Source of the DNA: Kordia antarctica
Lineage (GTDB): Bacteria > Bacteroidota > Bacteroidia > Flavobacteriales > Flavobacteriaceae
Assembly: GCF_009901525.1 (NCBI RefSeq)
Contig: NZ_CP019288.1
Span: 868,001-932,000, forward strand
Direction: 5' to 3'
Length of the DNA stretch: 64,000 nt
Position numbers and translations under genes: made by a program. The notes under the pieces were generated by a model, which had not been told where the DNA came from, did no database searches, and saw only the letters and a list, made by a program, of their open reading frames with translations. This document shows, one piece after another, positions 54,774 to 64,000 of the stretch (within the stretch, counting starts at the first letter, position 1; each line of letters starts with the position of its first letter).

Positions 54774-54796
54774 TATTTAAAAATCAAGAAAAAAAA

Positions 54797-56425
54797 TTAA
54801 ATTGACAAATCCTTTATTTGTTTTTTATCTTCTGTTTTTAAGTCTTTTATAATTTTCCCAAAATCAAATTTAATAATACGATCTGCATGATTGAAATAAG
54901 CATCGTCATGCGTAACTGCAATTATTGTTTTTCCATCTTTTTTAAATTTAGGAATTAACTCTTCATAAAAGAATTTCCTAAAGTAAGGATCTTGATCTGC
55001 TGCCCATTCATCTAGAATTAAAACTGGTTTTTTTTCTAAAAGCGCAAAAATCATCGACATTCTTTTACTTTGTCCTTTTGAAAAATTTCTTCTAGCAGAT
55101 TCTTCTTTATCATCTTCTACAACAACATCTAGCTCCATTTGCTTTAGTAACTCTTGATATTCTTTATTACTTTCGAGCTTATAATCATCATAGTTTTTTG
55201 AAAAAATATGATTGTTGGTAAAAATTGCCGTCATGTAGTTCTGTAGTTCACTTTTTGGATCAATAATAGATGATTCATTTACAATAATTTCTCCATCAGA
55301 AGGCTGATAAAGTCCCGTAAGGATATTTATAAACGTACTTTTTCCCGAACCATTTCCTCCAATTATAAAGATGACTTCTCCTTTTTTTACTTCAAGATTT
55401 ACGGGACCAAGAGTAAATGTATTTTCTTTGTTTTTCTCTTCGTAATTAAAACATATGTTTTTGAATTCGATAGATTGAAAAGATGTAGAAATTTGTGGAG
55501 TATCTACTCGATCTTCTTCAATTTGGAAGTCTTTCCTAAATTTTTTAATTCTCCTATTTGCTACCATAAAACGTGTATATGTTTGCTGCAAGTTGATAAG
55601 ATTGTTTATAGGTCCTGAAATGAATAGTATCACCACTACATATGAGATGACTCCTGCTCTATCAAGAAGTCCTAAGGCAGGCAATCCAAACATTACAACA
55701 GCTATAAGGAAATGAAGCCCATATTGACTGATCATATTAATAGATAAAAACACATAATTTATTTTAAAATCTAGTCCTTCAGATGCATCACGGTTTGGAC
55801 CAAGGTATTCATTCATTATATTTTTTCTTCTGTTGGCACTCAATTTTAATTCTTTGAATCCTCTGATTAAATCATTCACATAGCCATAATAATGCTCGTT
55901 GTACTTTCGCAAAGTTGCAACTTCTTTAGACATCGAATTCATGATTATAAAGTAAGATAACGCCAATAAAACAATAAGAACTGATACTACAATTGCAGAT
56001 GGAACAGATAGTGATATCATATATATTAATCCGATGACAAGCATTAAAAGAGAACTTACAGTATGTGTTATAACATAAGGTAAGTTTGAGAAGATTCTTA
56101 AGTCTTCCATTGCGGTATAAAAACGTTGCGTTCCAAAGTTTTCTAAGGTAATTAATGGCGCTTTTAAGATTTGATCAAATAATTTTTTCTCATTCTCGTA
56201 TAATATTTTAAAAGCATACTTATTGAGTCCTTTTTGAAAAACAATATTGAGCAGATAGGAATATACTATTATAGCTGAAAAAACTATAATCATATAATCT
56301 CTTAAAAAATTTTGATTTCCTGAAAGTACATTATTAATTATATATATGACACTAAAACTTAATATTGTATTTGGTATAGCATATAGAATAACTAGGAGAA
56401 TATCTTTTTTCTTAAATTTAAACAT
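54797..56425 (-). CDS. Cyclic-peptide-type ABC exporter (SyrD/PvdE/YojI-like, TMD-NBD)
   Basis: 542 residues. Six hydrophobic segments fill residues 1-290 (ILLVILYAIPNTILSFSVIY first). The ATPase half has Walker A IGGNGSGKSTF near 358, a signature motif FSKGQSKRM instead of LSGGQ, and Walker B PVLILDEWAADQDP near 463-476. The phrase DEWAADQDPYFRKFFYEEL is characteristic of the cyclic-peptide exporter group that includes SyrD, PvdE and YojI. Such proteins export NRPS peptides and some RiPPs across the inner membrane. It lies between the type II thioesterase and the beta-lactamase-like gene and is the only exporter in the window, so it may serve either the NRPS product or the GG peptides. It has no C39 peptidase domain that would cut GG leaders. 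Confidence 0.9.
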   Translation of the reverse strand: MFKFKKKDILLVILYAIPNTILSFSVIYIINNVLSGNQNFLRDYMIIVFSAIIVYSYLLNIVFQKGLNKYAFKILYENEKKLFDQILKAPLITLENFGTQRFYTAMEDLRIFSNLPYVITHTVSSLLMLVIGLIYMISLSVPSAIVVSVLIVLLALSYFIIMNSMSKEVATLRKYNEHYYGYVNDLIRGFKELKLSANRRKNIMNEYLGPNRDASEGLDFKINYVFLSINMISQYGLHFLIAVVMFGLPALGLLDRAGVISYVVVILFISGPINNLINLQQTYTRFMVANRRIKKFRKDFQIEEDRVDTPQISTSFQSIEFKNICFNYEEKNKENTFTLGPVNLEVKKGEVIFIIGGNGSGKSTFINILTGLYQPSDGEIIVNESSIIDPKSELQNYMTAIFTNNHIFSKNYDDYKLESNKEYQELLKQMELDVVVEDDKEESARRNFSKGQSKRMSMIFALLEKKPVLILDEWAADQDPYFRKFFYEELIPKFKKDGKTIIAVTHDDAYFNHADRIIKFDFGKIIKDLKTEDKKQIKDLSI

Positions 56426-56487
56426 TCACTGATATTTTTAAAGAATTATAATAGGGCTTTTGATGTAGATTGTTAACATCATTGTCT

Positions 56488-57207
56488 TTAGTAGTATACT
56501 TTCGCACTTTTAATAACTTCCGCTATTTTTTCTGGATACTCATAAATAAAGAAATGATTTCCTTTTAAGATTTGGCTTTCAAAATATGAAAAAGTATATC
56601 TTTTCCAATTGTCTATATAATCTACATATTCCTCTTCATCACCCATTAATACATGAATTGGGATGTTTACTCTTTCGTTTTGTGCTTCTAGATTGCTTTC
56701 ATCCTTTTCAACAACCTCGAAATCAGCTCTTAGAATAGGTGTAAAAAAATCGAACAGTTCTTTGTTTGTAAAGATTTCTTCATTAACGCCACCTAATTCT
56801 TTTAGCTCTTCTTTAAATTCTTCGTCATTCATGAGATATCTTTTGGGCTTTTTTACAATATTTCCCTCTTCATCATATTCAATGACATTTGGCCCAGAAT
56901 TTCCAGATAGCACAAGTTTTACTGGTGGATCTCCAATTCGTTCCATTTCTTTTGCAACAAAATAAGCTAAATAAGCACCCATACTATGCCCGTATAACAC
57001 ATAAGAAGCACTAGTTCTTTTTTCTTTAATTTGAGATACATAATCTTTCACCGCATCAGATCGGTTCATCAAAAAGGCATCTTTATAGCGTTTGCCTCTA
57101 CCTGGCAATTCTAGCTGTAAAAAATCAAAGTTATCTGGTATGCTTTTTCTTAAAAACTCATAAGAATAACAGCTTCCGCCAGCAAAATGTAGTAAAAAAA
57201 GTTGCAT
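56488..57207 (-). CDS. Type II thioesterase (GrsT family)
   Basis: 239 residues. LFLLHFAGGSCYSYEFLRK at the start holds the oxyanion segment. The nucleophile is GHSMGAY near residue 77. Asp lies in HVLMGDEEEYVDY near 188, and His in ILKGNHFFIYEYPE near 217. ELPGRGKRY near 34 is another family marker. This group removes mis-primed or stalled groups from NRPS and PKS carriers. It is 62 bp from the exporter gene and in the same run as the C-A-T-C NRPS, which lacks its own thioesterase, so it may also help release the chain. Cytosolic. Confidence 0.92.
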   Translation of the reverse strand: MQLFLLHFAGGSCYSYEFLRKSIPDNFDFLQLELPGRGKRYKDAFLMNRSDAVKDYVSQIKEKRTSASYVLYGHSMGAYLAYFVAKEMERIGDPPVKLVLSGNSGPNVIEYDEEGNIVKKPKRYLMNDEEFKEELKELGGVNEEIFTNKELFDFFTPILRADFEVVEKDESNLEAQNERVNIPIHVLMGDEEEYVDYIDNWKRYTFSYFESQILKGNHFFIYEYPEKIAEVIKSAKVYY

Positions 57208-57275
57208 ATTTTATTTAATTATATCTAAAATAATATGTGTCTGGTTATAAAGCTTTATTGGTTGTGTCTTAATGT

Positions 57276-59666
57276 TTAAAAACGGTTTCTTTCGTTTTCA
57301 TTACCAAAGTCTCTTTCTCGGTTTTGTAAATCTTTGTTCCCAAAACTATAAGATACTGATAAACGGAAATATCTTGTAAAGCCAAAGTATCGCTGTTCTT
57401 GTCTGATATTATTGATGTTAGAAACTCGCGTATTTGCCGATTTATTGAAAATATCAAACATTCCTGCTGATAGATTCAAATTGTTGTCCATCATTGAATA
57501 TCTAAGAGAAACATCTAAACTGTGTGATTCTGAAATTTCGTATAAGCTTCTTACAAAAGGAGAATCATACCAAAAACTTACTTGTGCTTTTAATTTTTTC
57601 TTGCTGTCTAGAGTAAATGTATTGCTCGCCTTGAAATAGTAACTTAATTGATCAACGTCTGCGATGGAATTTTGATTGCTATCTCCGTTAAAATCTGCTC
57701 TTACAAAGTAAGTGTATCCGTTTAGAGATGTTTCCCACCAAGGGAAAATTTTGGCATAATACGACTCACTTAAACCAATGGTAAATTGATTGAAAAAGTT
57801 GTCTGTAATTAATGCTGTTTCATTCGTGTCTTCATCTCCACTCAAAATAACGTCAAATCCATTGGTCACGTAACTCATAAAAAGATTGGTGACAAATTTG
57901 CCTTTGTAGGTGTGTGTTAATTCAAAGTTATGATTGATAGATGGCGTGATGAATGGATTTCCTTCAGAGTAGATGAATGAGTTGATGTAGAATCGGAAAG
58001 GACTTAATAGTAAGAATCCTGGACGATTGATTCGTTTTCCATAATTCATTGATAATGAATTGTTTTCATTTGGTTTGTACCAAATATAAAACGTTGGAAA
58101 TACATTGAGGAAATCTTGTTTTGCTTTGGTGTTTTCTCGCTGAGAAATGGTTTCTATGTGTGTATTTTCTAAGCGTATTCCTGCTTGTACATATAGTTTT
58201 TTACTTAACGATGTGGAAGCACTTGCATAAACCGCTTCAATACGTTCCTTGTACTGAAAGTTATCTGTTTGATCTGCTATTACAACAGGTGTTCCTGTGA
58301 TTTCATCCACAAATTTGGTGGCACTTTCATTTTCAACATATCCAATTCGCACTCCGTAGGATAGTTTCAACTTTTTAATTGGATGTTCCACATCTACTCT
58401 AGCACTGTAATTGACAGCATCAAGCTCGGTTTTGTTCATTCCTAAGAAGTTAATCTCAACAAAGTCACCATTCTCGTCAAACTCATTTGTAAGAAAGTTG
58501 TGTTCTTGAATAGAATTGTAGTTTAGAAAGTCTAAATCGACACTTATTTTTCTTCCAAGTGTGTCTAGTTTTGAAATTAAATGGGCATTGATCGTATTGT
58601 TTGTGGCGTTGAATGTTGATGGTGAATCTGCTCTTAGCAACGCAAAATCGGTTGTTCTGATAAAAGTGTCACCCGTGTTGTCTTTGTTAGCGTCCACAAA
58701 ATTTCCATAATATTGCACACCTATTGTTGTGTTTTTGGAAACGGAATAGTCTAGTTCAAATCTTCCTGTAAAAAGGTCTCTGTTTCTGTCTATGTTTCTA
58801 AATGTTTCCCATCTTCCTTCATTAAATACAGATTTTATATCTTCTTTGAAGATCATGTTTTCTTTTCTGGCATTGATATTTGCTAGCATTCTAACTTTTC
58901 CTTTTTTGTAGGTAAAATTGTTTTGCAGATTGTAAAAAGGCACTTGTCGTTGAATGTAACGTCCTATGATGGTATTTTTCCAACTATCTATCGTTGCTTT
59001 TTTTAGAACAATATTGATTAAGCCTGAATTTCCAGAAGCTTGGTATTTTGCTGAAGGATTCGTAATTACTTCAATTTTTTCGATTTCATCGGAAGCAATG
59101 GTACTGATATAAGTCGATAATTCTTCCCCGCTAAGTTGCACAAGTCGATCATTAATCATGACACGTACACCATCTTTTCCAATAAGCGATATTTGATCGT
59201 TCTGAATTCGTATACCTGGCACGACGGTTAAGACTTCCATTGCGTCTGTTCCTGAGCCCATAACGCTGTTTTGCACATTGAAAACTAGTCTATCAACCTT
59301 GCGTTCTATCAACTTTTTTTCTCCTATAACAACAACTTCATCTAAGTCATTACCTCCAGATTGTAAGATAATAGTTCCTAAATCCATATTTTCTTTTACA
59401 CTAATACTTTTTTTCAATTCTTTATATCCCAAGAAACTTACTACTATATCGTAATCTCCTGCTTTAGTTTTGATTTCAAAACTTCCGTCATCTTCACTAA
59501 TTGATCCTGAAATTATTTTATTCGCATTATCCAGAAGTACTACGTTCGCATACGGGATAGGATTCGTTCCATCAGTAACTTTTCCTGTGATAGTATGTTG
59601 AGAAAAAACACAAACAGGTAAAATGAATAGGAGTATAAAAATGATATAATTTGGTTTTGTTTTCAT
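57276..59666 (-). CDS. Outer-membrane beta-barrel receptor (TonB-receptor-type)
   Basis: About 796 residues from the ATG at 59666, chosen because it begins the signal peptide (MKTKPNYIIFILLFILPVCV, cut before Q). An earlier in-frame ATG at 59723 would add 19 non-hydrophobic residues and overlap the upstream gene. A carboxypeptidase-regulatory-like domain (TITGKVTDGTNPIPYANVVL) is followed by a plug (MEVLTVVPGIRIQND, VRVMINDRLVQLSG, IEVITNPSAKYQASGNSG) and a long barrel. The family is the same as the receptor at 37458-39794. It lies 41 bp after the ATP-grasp/lyase fusion gene. It could take up the finished product or a metal complex, or give self-protection. Ligand unknown. Confidence 0.87.
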   Translation of the reverse strand: MKTKPNYIIFILLFILPVCVFSQHTITGKVTDGTNPIPYANVVLLDNANKIISGSISEDDGSFEIKTKAGDYDIVVSFLGYKELKKSISVKENMDLGTIILQSGGNDLDEVVVIGEKKLIERKVDRLVFNVQNSVMGSGTDAMEVLTVVPGIRIQNDQISLIGKDGVRVMINDRLVQLSGEELSTYISTIASDEIEKIEVITNPSAKYQASGNSGLINIVLKKATIDSWKNTIIGRYIQRQVPFYNLQNNFTYKKGKVRMLANINARKENMIFKEDIKSVFNEGRWETFRNIDRNRDLFTGRFELDYSVSKNTTIGVQYYGNFVDANKDNTGDTFIRTTDFALLRADSPSTFNATNNTINAHLISKLDTLGRKISVDLDFLNYNSIQEHNFLTNEFDENGDFVEINFLGMNKTELDAVNYSARVDVEHPIKKLKLSYGVRIGYVENESATKFVDEITGTPVVIADQTDNFQYKERIEAVYASASTSLSKKLYVQAGIRLENTHIETISQRENTKAKQDFLNVFPTFYIWYKPNENNSLSMNYGKRINRPGFLLLSPFRFYINSFIYSEGNPFITPSINHNFELTHTYKGKFVTNLFMSYVTNGFDVILSGDEDTNETALITDNFFNQFTIGLSESYYAKIFPWWETSLNGYTYFVRADFNGDSNQNSIADVDQLSYYFKASNTFTLDSKKKLKAQVSFWYDSPFVRSLYEISESHSLDVSLRYSMMDNNLNLSAGMFDIFNKSANTRVSNINNIRQEQRYFGFTRYFRLSVSYSFGNKDLQNRERDFGNENERNRF

Positions 59667-59707
59667 GGTAAAAAAGATTTTGTTGTGTGATAATTTACGA
59701 TGGTTTC

Positions 59708-62407
59708 TTATAAAGTTTTGCATGCTGACTTATAGATTGTTTTGTTACATAAGACATTGAGTTGGTTATTTGCAGCTTCCCATTTTGATGTATACTTATT
59801 GATTTTCCTCTCTAGCATTTCAATATTTTTTTTCAATTCTTCAAAATTATTTTCTGTATTTATTGAAGATGGTCCTCCTCCATATTTTGAATTCTCAACA
59901 ATATCTTCTATAGAATCCGAAAGATTATATTTATTTAAAGATTCTGACTCGTTCAATTTACTAATTTTTGTCATATTAGAGATAGATTTCCCTACTAAAA
60001 AATGTGCTTCTCTAAAAGGAAATCCATATTCTAAAACAAGTTTATTGGCATATTCAGTAGCAATAGTATGTGATTCTAAGGCTCTTTTTTTCATACTCCC
60101 TTTTTTAGGTTTGGCATTTTCAATAAAAATTTTCAAAAGCTCTATAGCATCAATAAATTCTTGCTTAGATTGGTTTAAAAATAATTTTGATTCTGTACCA
60201 ACGCTGATGCTATTGGTGAAAGGTGTTTTATGCATCGCCGTGATTGCGCCTGAAAAAGATGCTGAAACTACTCCTAGTTTTCCTTGAATATTCTCTAAAA
60301 TAAAAGGATTTCTCTTGTTTGGCATAATAGAACTTGCGCCTGTAATTTGGTCACTCAATTCAAATAAACTAAACTCTTGGGTATTCCATAAAATAAAATC
60401 GGTTGCAATTCTACTTACAAGAACACTACTTATTGATATTTTAGACAAAAAATCTAAAATAAAATCTCTTGATGCAACAGATTCCATTGCATTCATAGGT
60501 CCTTTATCAAAGCCCAATAATTTAGCTATAAAGTCTGTATCAATTGGCACAGATGTTCCTCCAACAGAACAACTTCCCATAGGAGATACTTTTAAGGTTT
60601 CCTCAATAGAAAGGAATTGTTCTGTATGTTTTTTTAATGCAATTGCAATTGCTTGCAAATAATACCCATAAGTTATAGGTACCGCAGGTTGAAAATGTGT
60701 GTATGCAGGCATCACAAAATCTTTGTATTCCTTTGATATGGAACATAACATTTCAACAAATTCCAGCAGCTTTGCTACGACTTCTATAATATCTTTTCGC
60801 GTTTGTAGCATTGCCATAGTAGCATTCATATCGTTTCTTGATCTTCCTAAGTGAATTGACCCAGCAACATCCATTCCTAATTGTTCTATTAGCCAATTTT
60901 CATAACACATGTACAAACCTCGTGGTGCATGCGTACCTATAAGAGGTTCAAAATTGATTTTTTCAAAATAGGCGATTTCAAAAAGTATTTTTGAAGCCTT
61001 TTCTTGAGACATCAACCCAACTTCTTTAAGCATTAAAATATGTGCTTTATCTATTTTAGAAATCAAGAACAATTCTTTCAAATCTTTCTTTTGAATTTTA
61101 TTTCCAAAAATTATTTTTTTTATACGAGGATCTATACCCTTTTCAATTCTTCCTGTATTATCCATATCTAAGAATTTAATTCTATCTAATATATTATTAA
61201 GTAGCTCATTCACTTCTTCCTTAGCTTTATCTAAAGCGGAATCAACAGTAATAACATGTCCTATTCTATCTCTAAAATCAAAGGATTTCACAAATGGATT
61301 AAGAGTTTTATTATACATTTTAAATTCTAAAAAGGATTTCCAGTTTTGAGTATTTAGAGTAGTGAAGTCACATCCTATTTTTCCTGATTTTTCTGGGATT
61401 ATAAATCGTATGCAAGCGCTTGCATCTTTATTCTTTTTTTCAGTATTTGGTTTCGCTGTCACTTTTAGGAATAATCTTTTAAGCAGATCAATACCATATG
61501 CTTCTTGTATTAAAAGTGGAATAAATCCTCCAGCCAATCTAGGATTGACTTCAACAATGAATAGTTCATCTATTTTCTGAATAAATTCTATGTGAAAAGC
61601 TCCCCAATTTAGGTCTACTATATCTTTTAATTGATCGAGCATTTTTGCCACTAATTCCATAAAAGCATCATTCCCTATGAAAGGAAAGTCATGTCCTATT
61701 TCTACAAAGTATGGTAATTGACTTTTATATTTTTTTGTAACACCAATGATTTCTCCATCAAAAACTTCTAATGAAAACTCATCTCCTTCAATAAACTCTT
61801 CAACTAAAAACGAATTGTCTACTTTTTGTTTTCTTTCGTTTACCGTTTTTTTAAGTAATTCTTCTCCATGACTTACAAGCGCTGCATGGTTAGTTATCAG
61901 CTTAACTCCTATGCTTCCAGAACCAGTAACAGGTTTTACGATAACGGGATAATTAAAATTTTTATCAAAGTTTTCATTGTGTAATGATTCCTTATCCTTT
62001 ATCAATTTAAACTGTGGGCATTGCATTCCTTCTGCAAGAAGTAAACTTCTAAAATCAAATTTGTTTCTGCATTGTTGAATCGTATTGACATTAGGATGCG
62101 GCAAGTTGTATTTTTGAGCTAGTTTTCCAGCCAATTCTATGTAATAATCTGATGTAGAAGTAATTCCAACAAGTGTATACTTCTTCCCTAATTCTGAAAT
62201 AACTTTAAAAAGTTCATCAAATTCAAAACTTTCAGAAATTTGTTTTTCTACATGTGAATCAAAATTATAGTTTGTAATTCCCTGTGTGATTAAGATCACT
62301 TTTAAATTTTCTTGATGCGCTAAATTTGCAAAAATTACTCCTGTTCCAGAAGTATTGCTTTCAATTAATAGTATAGCTTCTTTAAAGTTATTCTTCATGG
62401 CAAACAA
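59708..62407 (-). CDS. ATP-grasp domain fused to argininosuccinate-lyase-like domain
   Basis: 899 residues, two domains. Residues 1-400 are an ATP-grasp ligase: YPVIVKPVTGSGSIGVKLI near 152-170, LVEEFIEGDEFSLEVF near 200, IVEVNPRLAGGFIP near 285. Residues 430-880 match argininosuccinate lyase/fumarase superfamily members: HLGRSRNDMNA near 525, YTHFQPAVPITYG near 575, and the signature GASSIMPNKRNP near 687-698. Each half is close to the length of a single-domain enzyme. The lyase half would release fumarate from an aspartate adduct; the ATP-grasp half would form an amide bond. ATG 62407 (or 62398, MKNN) overlaps the end of the cysteine-synthase-like gene by 11-20 bp. With that gene and a threonine-kinase-like gene it resembles 2,3-diaminobutyrate biosynthesis. 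Confidence 0.85.
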   Translation of the reverse strand: MFAMKNNFKEAILLIESNTSGTGVIFANLAHQENLKVILITQGITNYNFDSHVEKQISESFEFDELFKVISELGKKYTLVGITSTSDYYIELAGKLAQKYNLPHPNVNTIQQCRNKFDFRSLLLAEGMQCPQFKLIKDKESLHNENFDKNFNYPVIVKPVTGSGSIGVKLITNHAALVSHGEELLKKTVNERKQKVDNSFLVEEFIEGDEFSLEVFDGEIIGVTKKYKSQLPYFVEIGHDFPFIGNDAFMELVAKMLDQLKDIVDLNWGAFHIEFIQKIDELFIVEVNPRLAGGFIPLLIQEAYGIDLLKRLFLKVTAKPNTEKKNKDASACIRFIIPEKSGKIGCDFTTLNTQNWKSFLEFKMYNKTLNPFVKSFDFRDRIGHVITVDSALDKAKEEVNELLNNILDRIKFLDMDNTGRIEKGIDPRIKKIIFGNKIQKKDLKELFLISKIDKAHILMLKEVGLMSQEKASKILFEIAYFEKINFEPLIGTHAPRGLYMCYENWLIEQLGMDVAGSIHLGRSRNDMNATMAMLQTRKDIIEVVAKLLEFVEMLCSISKEYKDFVMPAYTHFQPAVPITYGYYLQAIAIALKKHTEQFLSIEETLKVSPMGSCSVGGTSVPIDTDFIAKLLGFDKGPMNAMESVASRDFILDFLSKISISSVLVSRIATDFILWNTQEFSLFELSDQITGASSIMPNKRNPFILENIQGKLGVVSASFSGAITAMHKTPFTNSISVGTESKLFLNQSKQEFIDAIELLKIFIENAKPKKGSMKKRALESHTIATEYANKLVLEYGFPFREAHFLVGKSISNMTKISKLNESESLNKYNLSDSIEDIVENSKYGGGPSSINTENNFEELKKNIEMLERKINKYTSKWEAANNQLNVLCNKTIYKSACKTL

Positions 62408-63428
62408 TATTTTTTTCTTCTACAGATTTGATATTTCTTTTATTCCATTGCATGTATGACCATTTTTGATCTTCACATTCTAAAGGACCTTCTACAAGTA
62501 CTGGTTCACTTATTTCCCCAGTTTTTTTATATAAGTTTTGTTCTTTTAGCCAATCATCATTAAAAATAGTACTGACGTATCTATGTCCTTCATCTGGAAG
62601 AATGATGACAACTTTCTTTTTAGGATTTTTCTCAGCCCACCATTTCCCTACTAAATAAGCAGCTCCGCTTGTTCCGCCCATATATAAAAGAGCGTTCCTA
62701 TACATTTCTTTACATGTTAGATATGCGTCTGGAGCATTTACCCAATGTACTTCATTGAATACGGAATGATTTACATTTTTTGGAAGTACACTATTTCCCA
62801 AACCTCTTAGATGCCGCACACCATCTTTTTGACCAAAAAGTATGCTACCATGTGTATCTACTCCAATCACATGTAAATGATTTCTTTTTTCTCTTATATA
62901 GTTTGAAATTCCACATACAGATCCTCCAGATCCAACAGGTCCGACCAAACAATCTATCGTATCTAAATGAGATAAAACTTTATCTGCTACAAGCTTGTAA
63001 GATTCTGTATTTAAGTTGTTATCGTATTGTTGTGGCCAAAAAGTATTTTTATTTGCCTTTCTAATTTCATTAAGTTTTTCCAAACGCAAGTTTTGAATTC
63101 CTTTGCCTTCTTCAGGAAGTACTATTTCAACTTGCGCTCCTAAGATTTCAAGTTTTCTTTTGAGATTGTCATCAATTGCCGGATCTCCAACAATTATTAA
63201 CGGAAGTTTGTGTTTTGCACAAACAAGTGCTAATCCTAGTGCAAATGTTCCTGAACTTGACTCAATAACAGTCATATCCTTGGTTAAGACACCTGATTTC
63301 AAGGATTCTTCAATAATATATCTTGCAGGTAATAGTTTCATGACGTGAAATTTTAAAACATGCACCTGCTCTGTGATTTGTATTATCTCAGGAAGTTCAA
63401 TTAATTCTATATTATCTTTGTATATCAT
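62388..63428 (-). CDS. Cysteine-synthase-like PLP enzyme (beta-replacement)
   Basis: 346 residues. It is a fold-type II PLP enzyme: HVMKLLPARY puts the PLP lysine at K31, IESSSGTFALGLALVC near 57 is the substrate loop (S-S-G-N-type in CysK), and GPVGSGGSVCG near 163 binds the cofactor phosphate. The C-terminus is similar to CysK-type enzymes up to ILPDEGHRYVSTIFND near 290. Such enzymes replace a beta-leaving group on a serine-type amino acid with a nucleophile; SbnA does this to make an N-linked adduct for diaminopropionate. Flanked by a kinase that would supply an O-phospho-amino acid and by a fumarate-releasing lyase, it would plausibly form the C-N bond of 2,3-diaminobutyrate. Cysteine synthesis itself is the less likely role. 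Confidence 0.85.
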   Translation of the reverse strand: MIYKDNIELIELPEIIQITEQVHVLKFHVMKLLPARYIIEESLKSGVLTKDMTVIESSSGTFALGLALVCAKHKLPLIIVGDPAIDDNLKRKLEILGAQVEIVLPEEGKGIQNLRLEKLNEIRKANKNTFWPQQYDNNLNTESYKLVADKVLSHLDTIDCLVGPVGSGGSVCGISNYIREKRNHLHVIGVDTHGSILFGQKDGVRHLRGLGNSVLPKNVNHSVFNEVHWVNAPDAYLTCKEMYRNALLYMGGTSGAAYLVGKWWAEKNPKKKVVIILPDEGHRYVSTIFNDDWLKEQNLYKKTGEISEPVLVEGPLECEDQKWSYMQWNKRNIKSVEEKNIVCHEE

Positions 63429-63430
63429 AA

Positions 63431-64000
63431 TTATTTAGTAAAAGTCCAGAATGATTTAATATTTAGTGCTCTAAGTTGTTCTTTAGTATTTTCTATTTTA
63501 TCCTCAATGAATGGTATTGAATTATCCCAAATTAATCCCATTAGGTTTCCAGAGTGAGAGATCTGAATACCAGCTGATTGATTGTCTTCCATAATTTTAA
63601 GAATCTTATCTAAATTCTTTTTTTGATAGTAATTTTGATTAATTAGCGTTGACTGTGTTGTGACTTTACCCAATAAATTTACATCTTGAGTTTTGATTGA
63701 ATTTCTGAGTATATCTCTTAGTTCATTGAATTGGAGTTTTTCCTTAGAATTGTATTTCAAAGGTTCCATACTTACAGTACAGTATCCATCATTTGAAGGA
63801 TCTGAAAAACCTAAAACATGTATTTGAGGAATACTTTGAGGAAATTTTTCAATGATTAGTCCCTTTCTTTGAGCAAATAAAACTTCATCCTTGAACATGA
63901 TGCTATCACTAGCGGTTTCTGAATATACAGCCAACTTTGCTATTGTCATTTCGTTCAATTCGAGTTCTAAAACATCTAATACTGCCATGATTGAACTCAC
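63431..64000 (-). CDS. GHMP-family kinase, L-threonine-kinase (PduX)-like, N-terminus outside window
   Basis: The frame is open to the window edge, so the N-terminal part (about 100 residues, including the main GHMP ATP loop) is missing; the GTG at 64000 is not a supported start. The visible 189 residues align in order with PduX-type threonine kinases: SSIMAVLDV, then IAKLAVYSETASDSIMF, and a late ISHSGNLMGLIWD near residue 146 that matches the third GHMP motif. The stop at 63431 lies 2 bp before the PLP enzyme start. A threonine kinase would give O-phosphothreonine, a good substrate for the PLP enzyme. Sugar and mevalonate kinases share the fold, so substrate identity is inference from neighbours. 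Confidence 0.72.
   Translation of the reverse strand: MSSIMAVLDVLELELNEMTIAKLAVYSETASDSIMFKDEVLFAQRKGLIIEKFPQSIPQIHVLGFSDPSNDGYCTVSMEPLKYNSKEKLQFNELRDILRNSIKTQDVNLLGKVTTQSTLINQNYYQKKNLDKILKIMEDNQSAGIQISHSGNLMGLIWDNSIPFIEDKIENTKEQLRALNIKSFWTFTK

Noticed and set aside
57276-59723. Longer start at 59723 for the outer-membrane receptor
   Set aside because: It would put 19 polar residues before the signal peptide and overlap the preceding gene; ATG 59666 gives a normal signal peptide.
59742-60287. Plus-strand open frame of 181 codons
   Set aside because: Antisense to the argininosuccinate-lyase-like domain, which has its signature motif on the minus strand.

Overview
The window looks like a biosynthetic island from a low-GC member of the Bacteroidetes, most likely a marine Flavobacteriaceae species (a Kordia-like genome is my guess, not shown). 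The base composition is strongly AT-rich. Two outer-membrane beta-barrel/TonB-receptor-type proteins carry Bacteroidetes-style N-terminal carboxypeptidase-regulatory-like domains. Short secreted-peptide precursors have KLxxLxLNK...GG leaders, and two of them have TAnnTTTG-type -7 boxes. No tRNA, rRNA, CRISPR array or intact insertion sequence was seen.

Region A (1-28.3 kb, all minus strand, read right to left) is a hybrid NRPS/PKS assembly line in one apparent operon. A specialised NusG paralogue (28299-27787) comes first, then a three-module NRPS (27415-18710), a KS-AT-ACP PKS module (18704-15750), a C-A-T glycine module whose A domain contains a luciferase-like monooxygenase (15696-11263), a CmlA-type di-iron beta-hydroxylase (11223-9622), a two-module NRPS with Phe-like and Thr-like A-domain codes (9597-3013), and a second PKS (KS-AT and the start of a KR) that runs off the left edge. 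Gaps are only 5-53 bp. Residues read by eye suggest Ala - ? - ? - malonyl - Gly(alpha-oxidised) - Phe(beta-OH?) - Thr - malonyl..., with no release domain yet in view.

Region B (28.3-30.4 kb) is a gene-poor scar: a frameshifted, internally deleted yifB/comM-like remnant abuts a 5'-truncated helix-turn-helix gene.

Region C (30.4-43.5 kb) looks like a peptide (RiPP) maturation locus. It has two GG-leader precursors (30613-30455 and 37379-37209), a radical SAM/SPASM enzyme with an adjacent carrier protein, two glycosyltransferases (one with a possible leader-binding C-terminal domain), a 540-residue protein of unknown family, an outer-membrane receptor, and a complete set of enzymes for GDP-D-glycero-D-manno-heptose (GmhA-, HddA-, GmhB- and HddC-like) plus an FkbM methyltransferase. 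Together these suggest a heptosylated, possibly O-methylated peptide, which I consider the most novel system here.

Region D (43.5-64 kb, minus strand) carries a tandemly duplicated GG-leader precursor gene (one copy apparently frameshifted), two paralogous ATP-grasp-like proteins, an S33-type peptidase, a C-A-T-C NRPS, a class D beta-lactamase-like lipoprotein, a cyclic-peptide-type ABC exporter, a type II thioesterase, a second outer-membrane receptor, and a set (ATP-grasp/argininosuccinate-lyase fusion, cysteine-synthase-like enzyme, threonine-kinase-like GHMP protein) that resembles 2,3-diaminobutyrate biosynthesis. All functions are inferred by reading the translated sequence; no database search was run.
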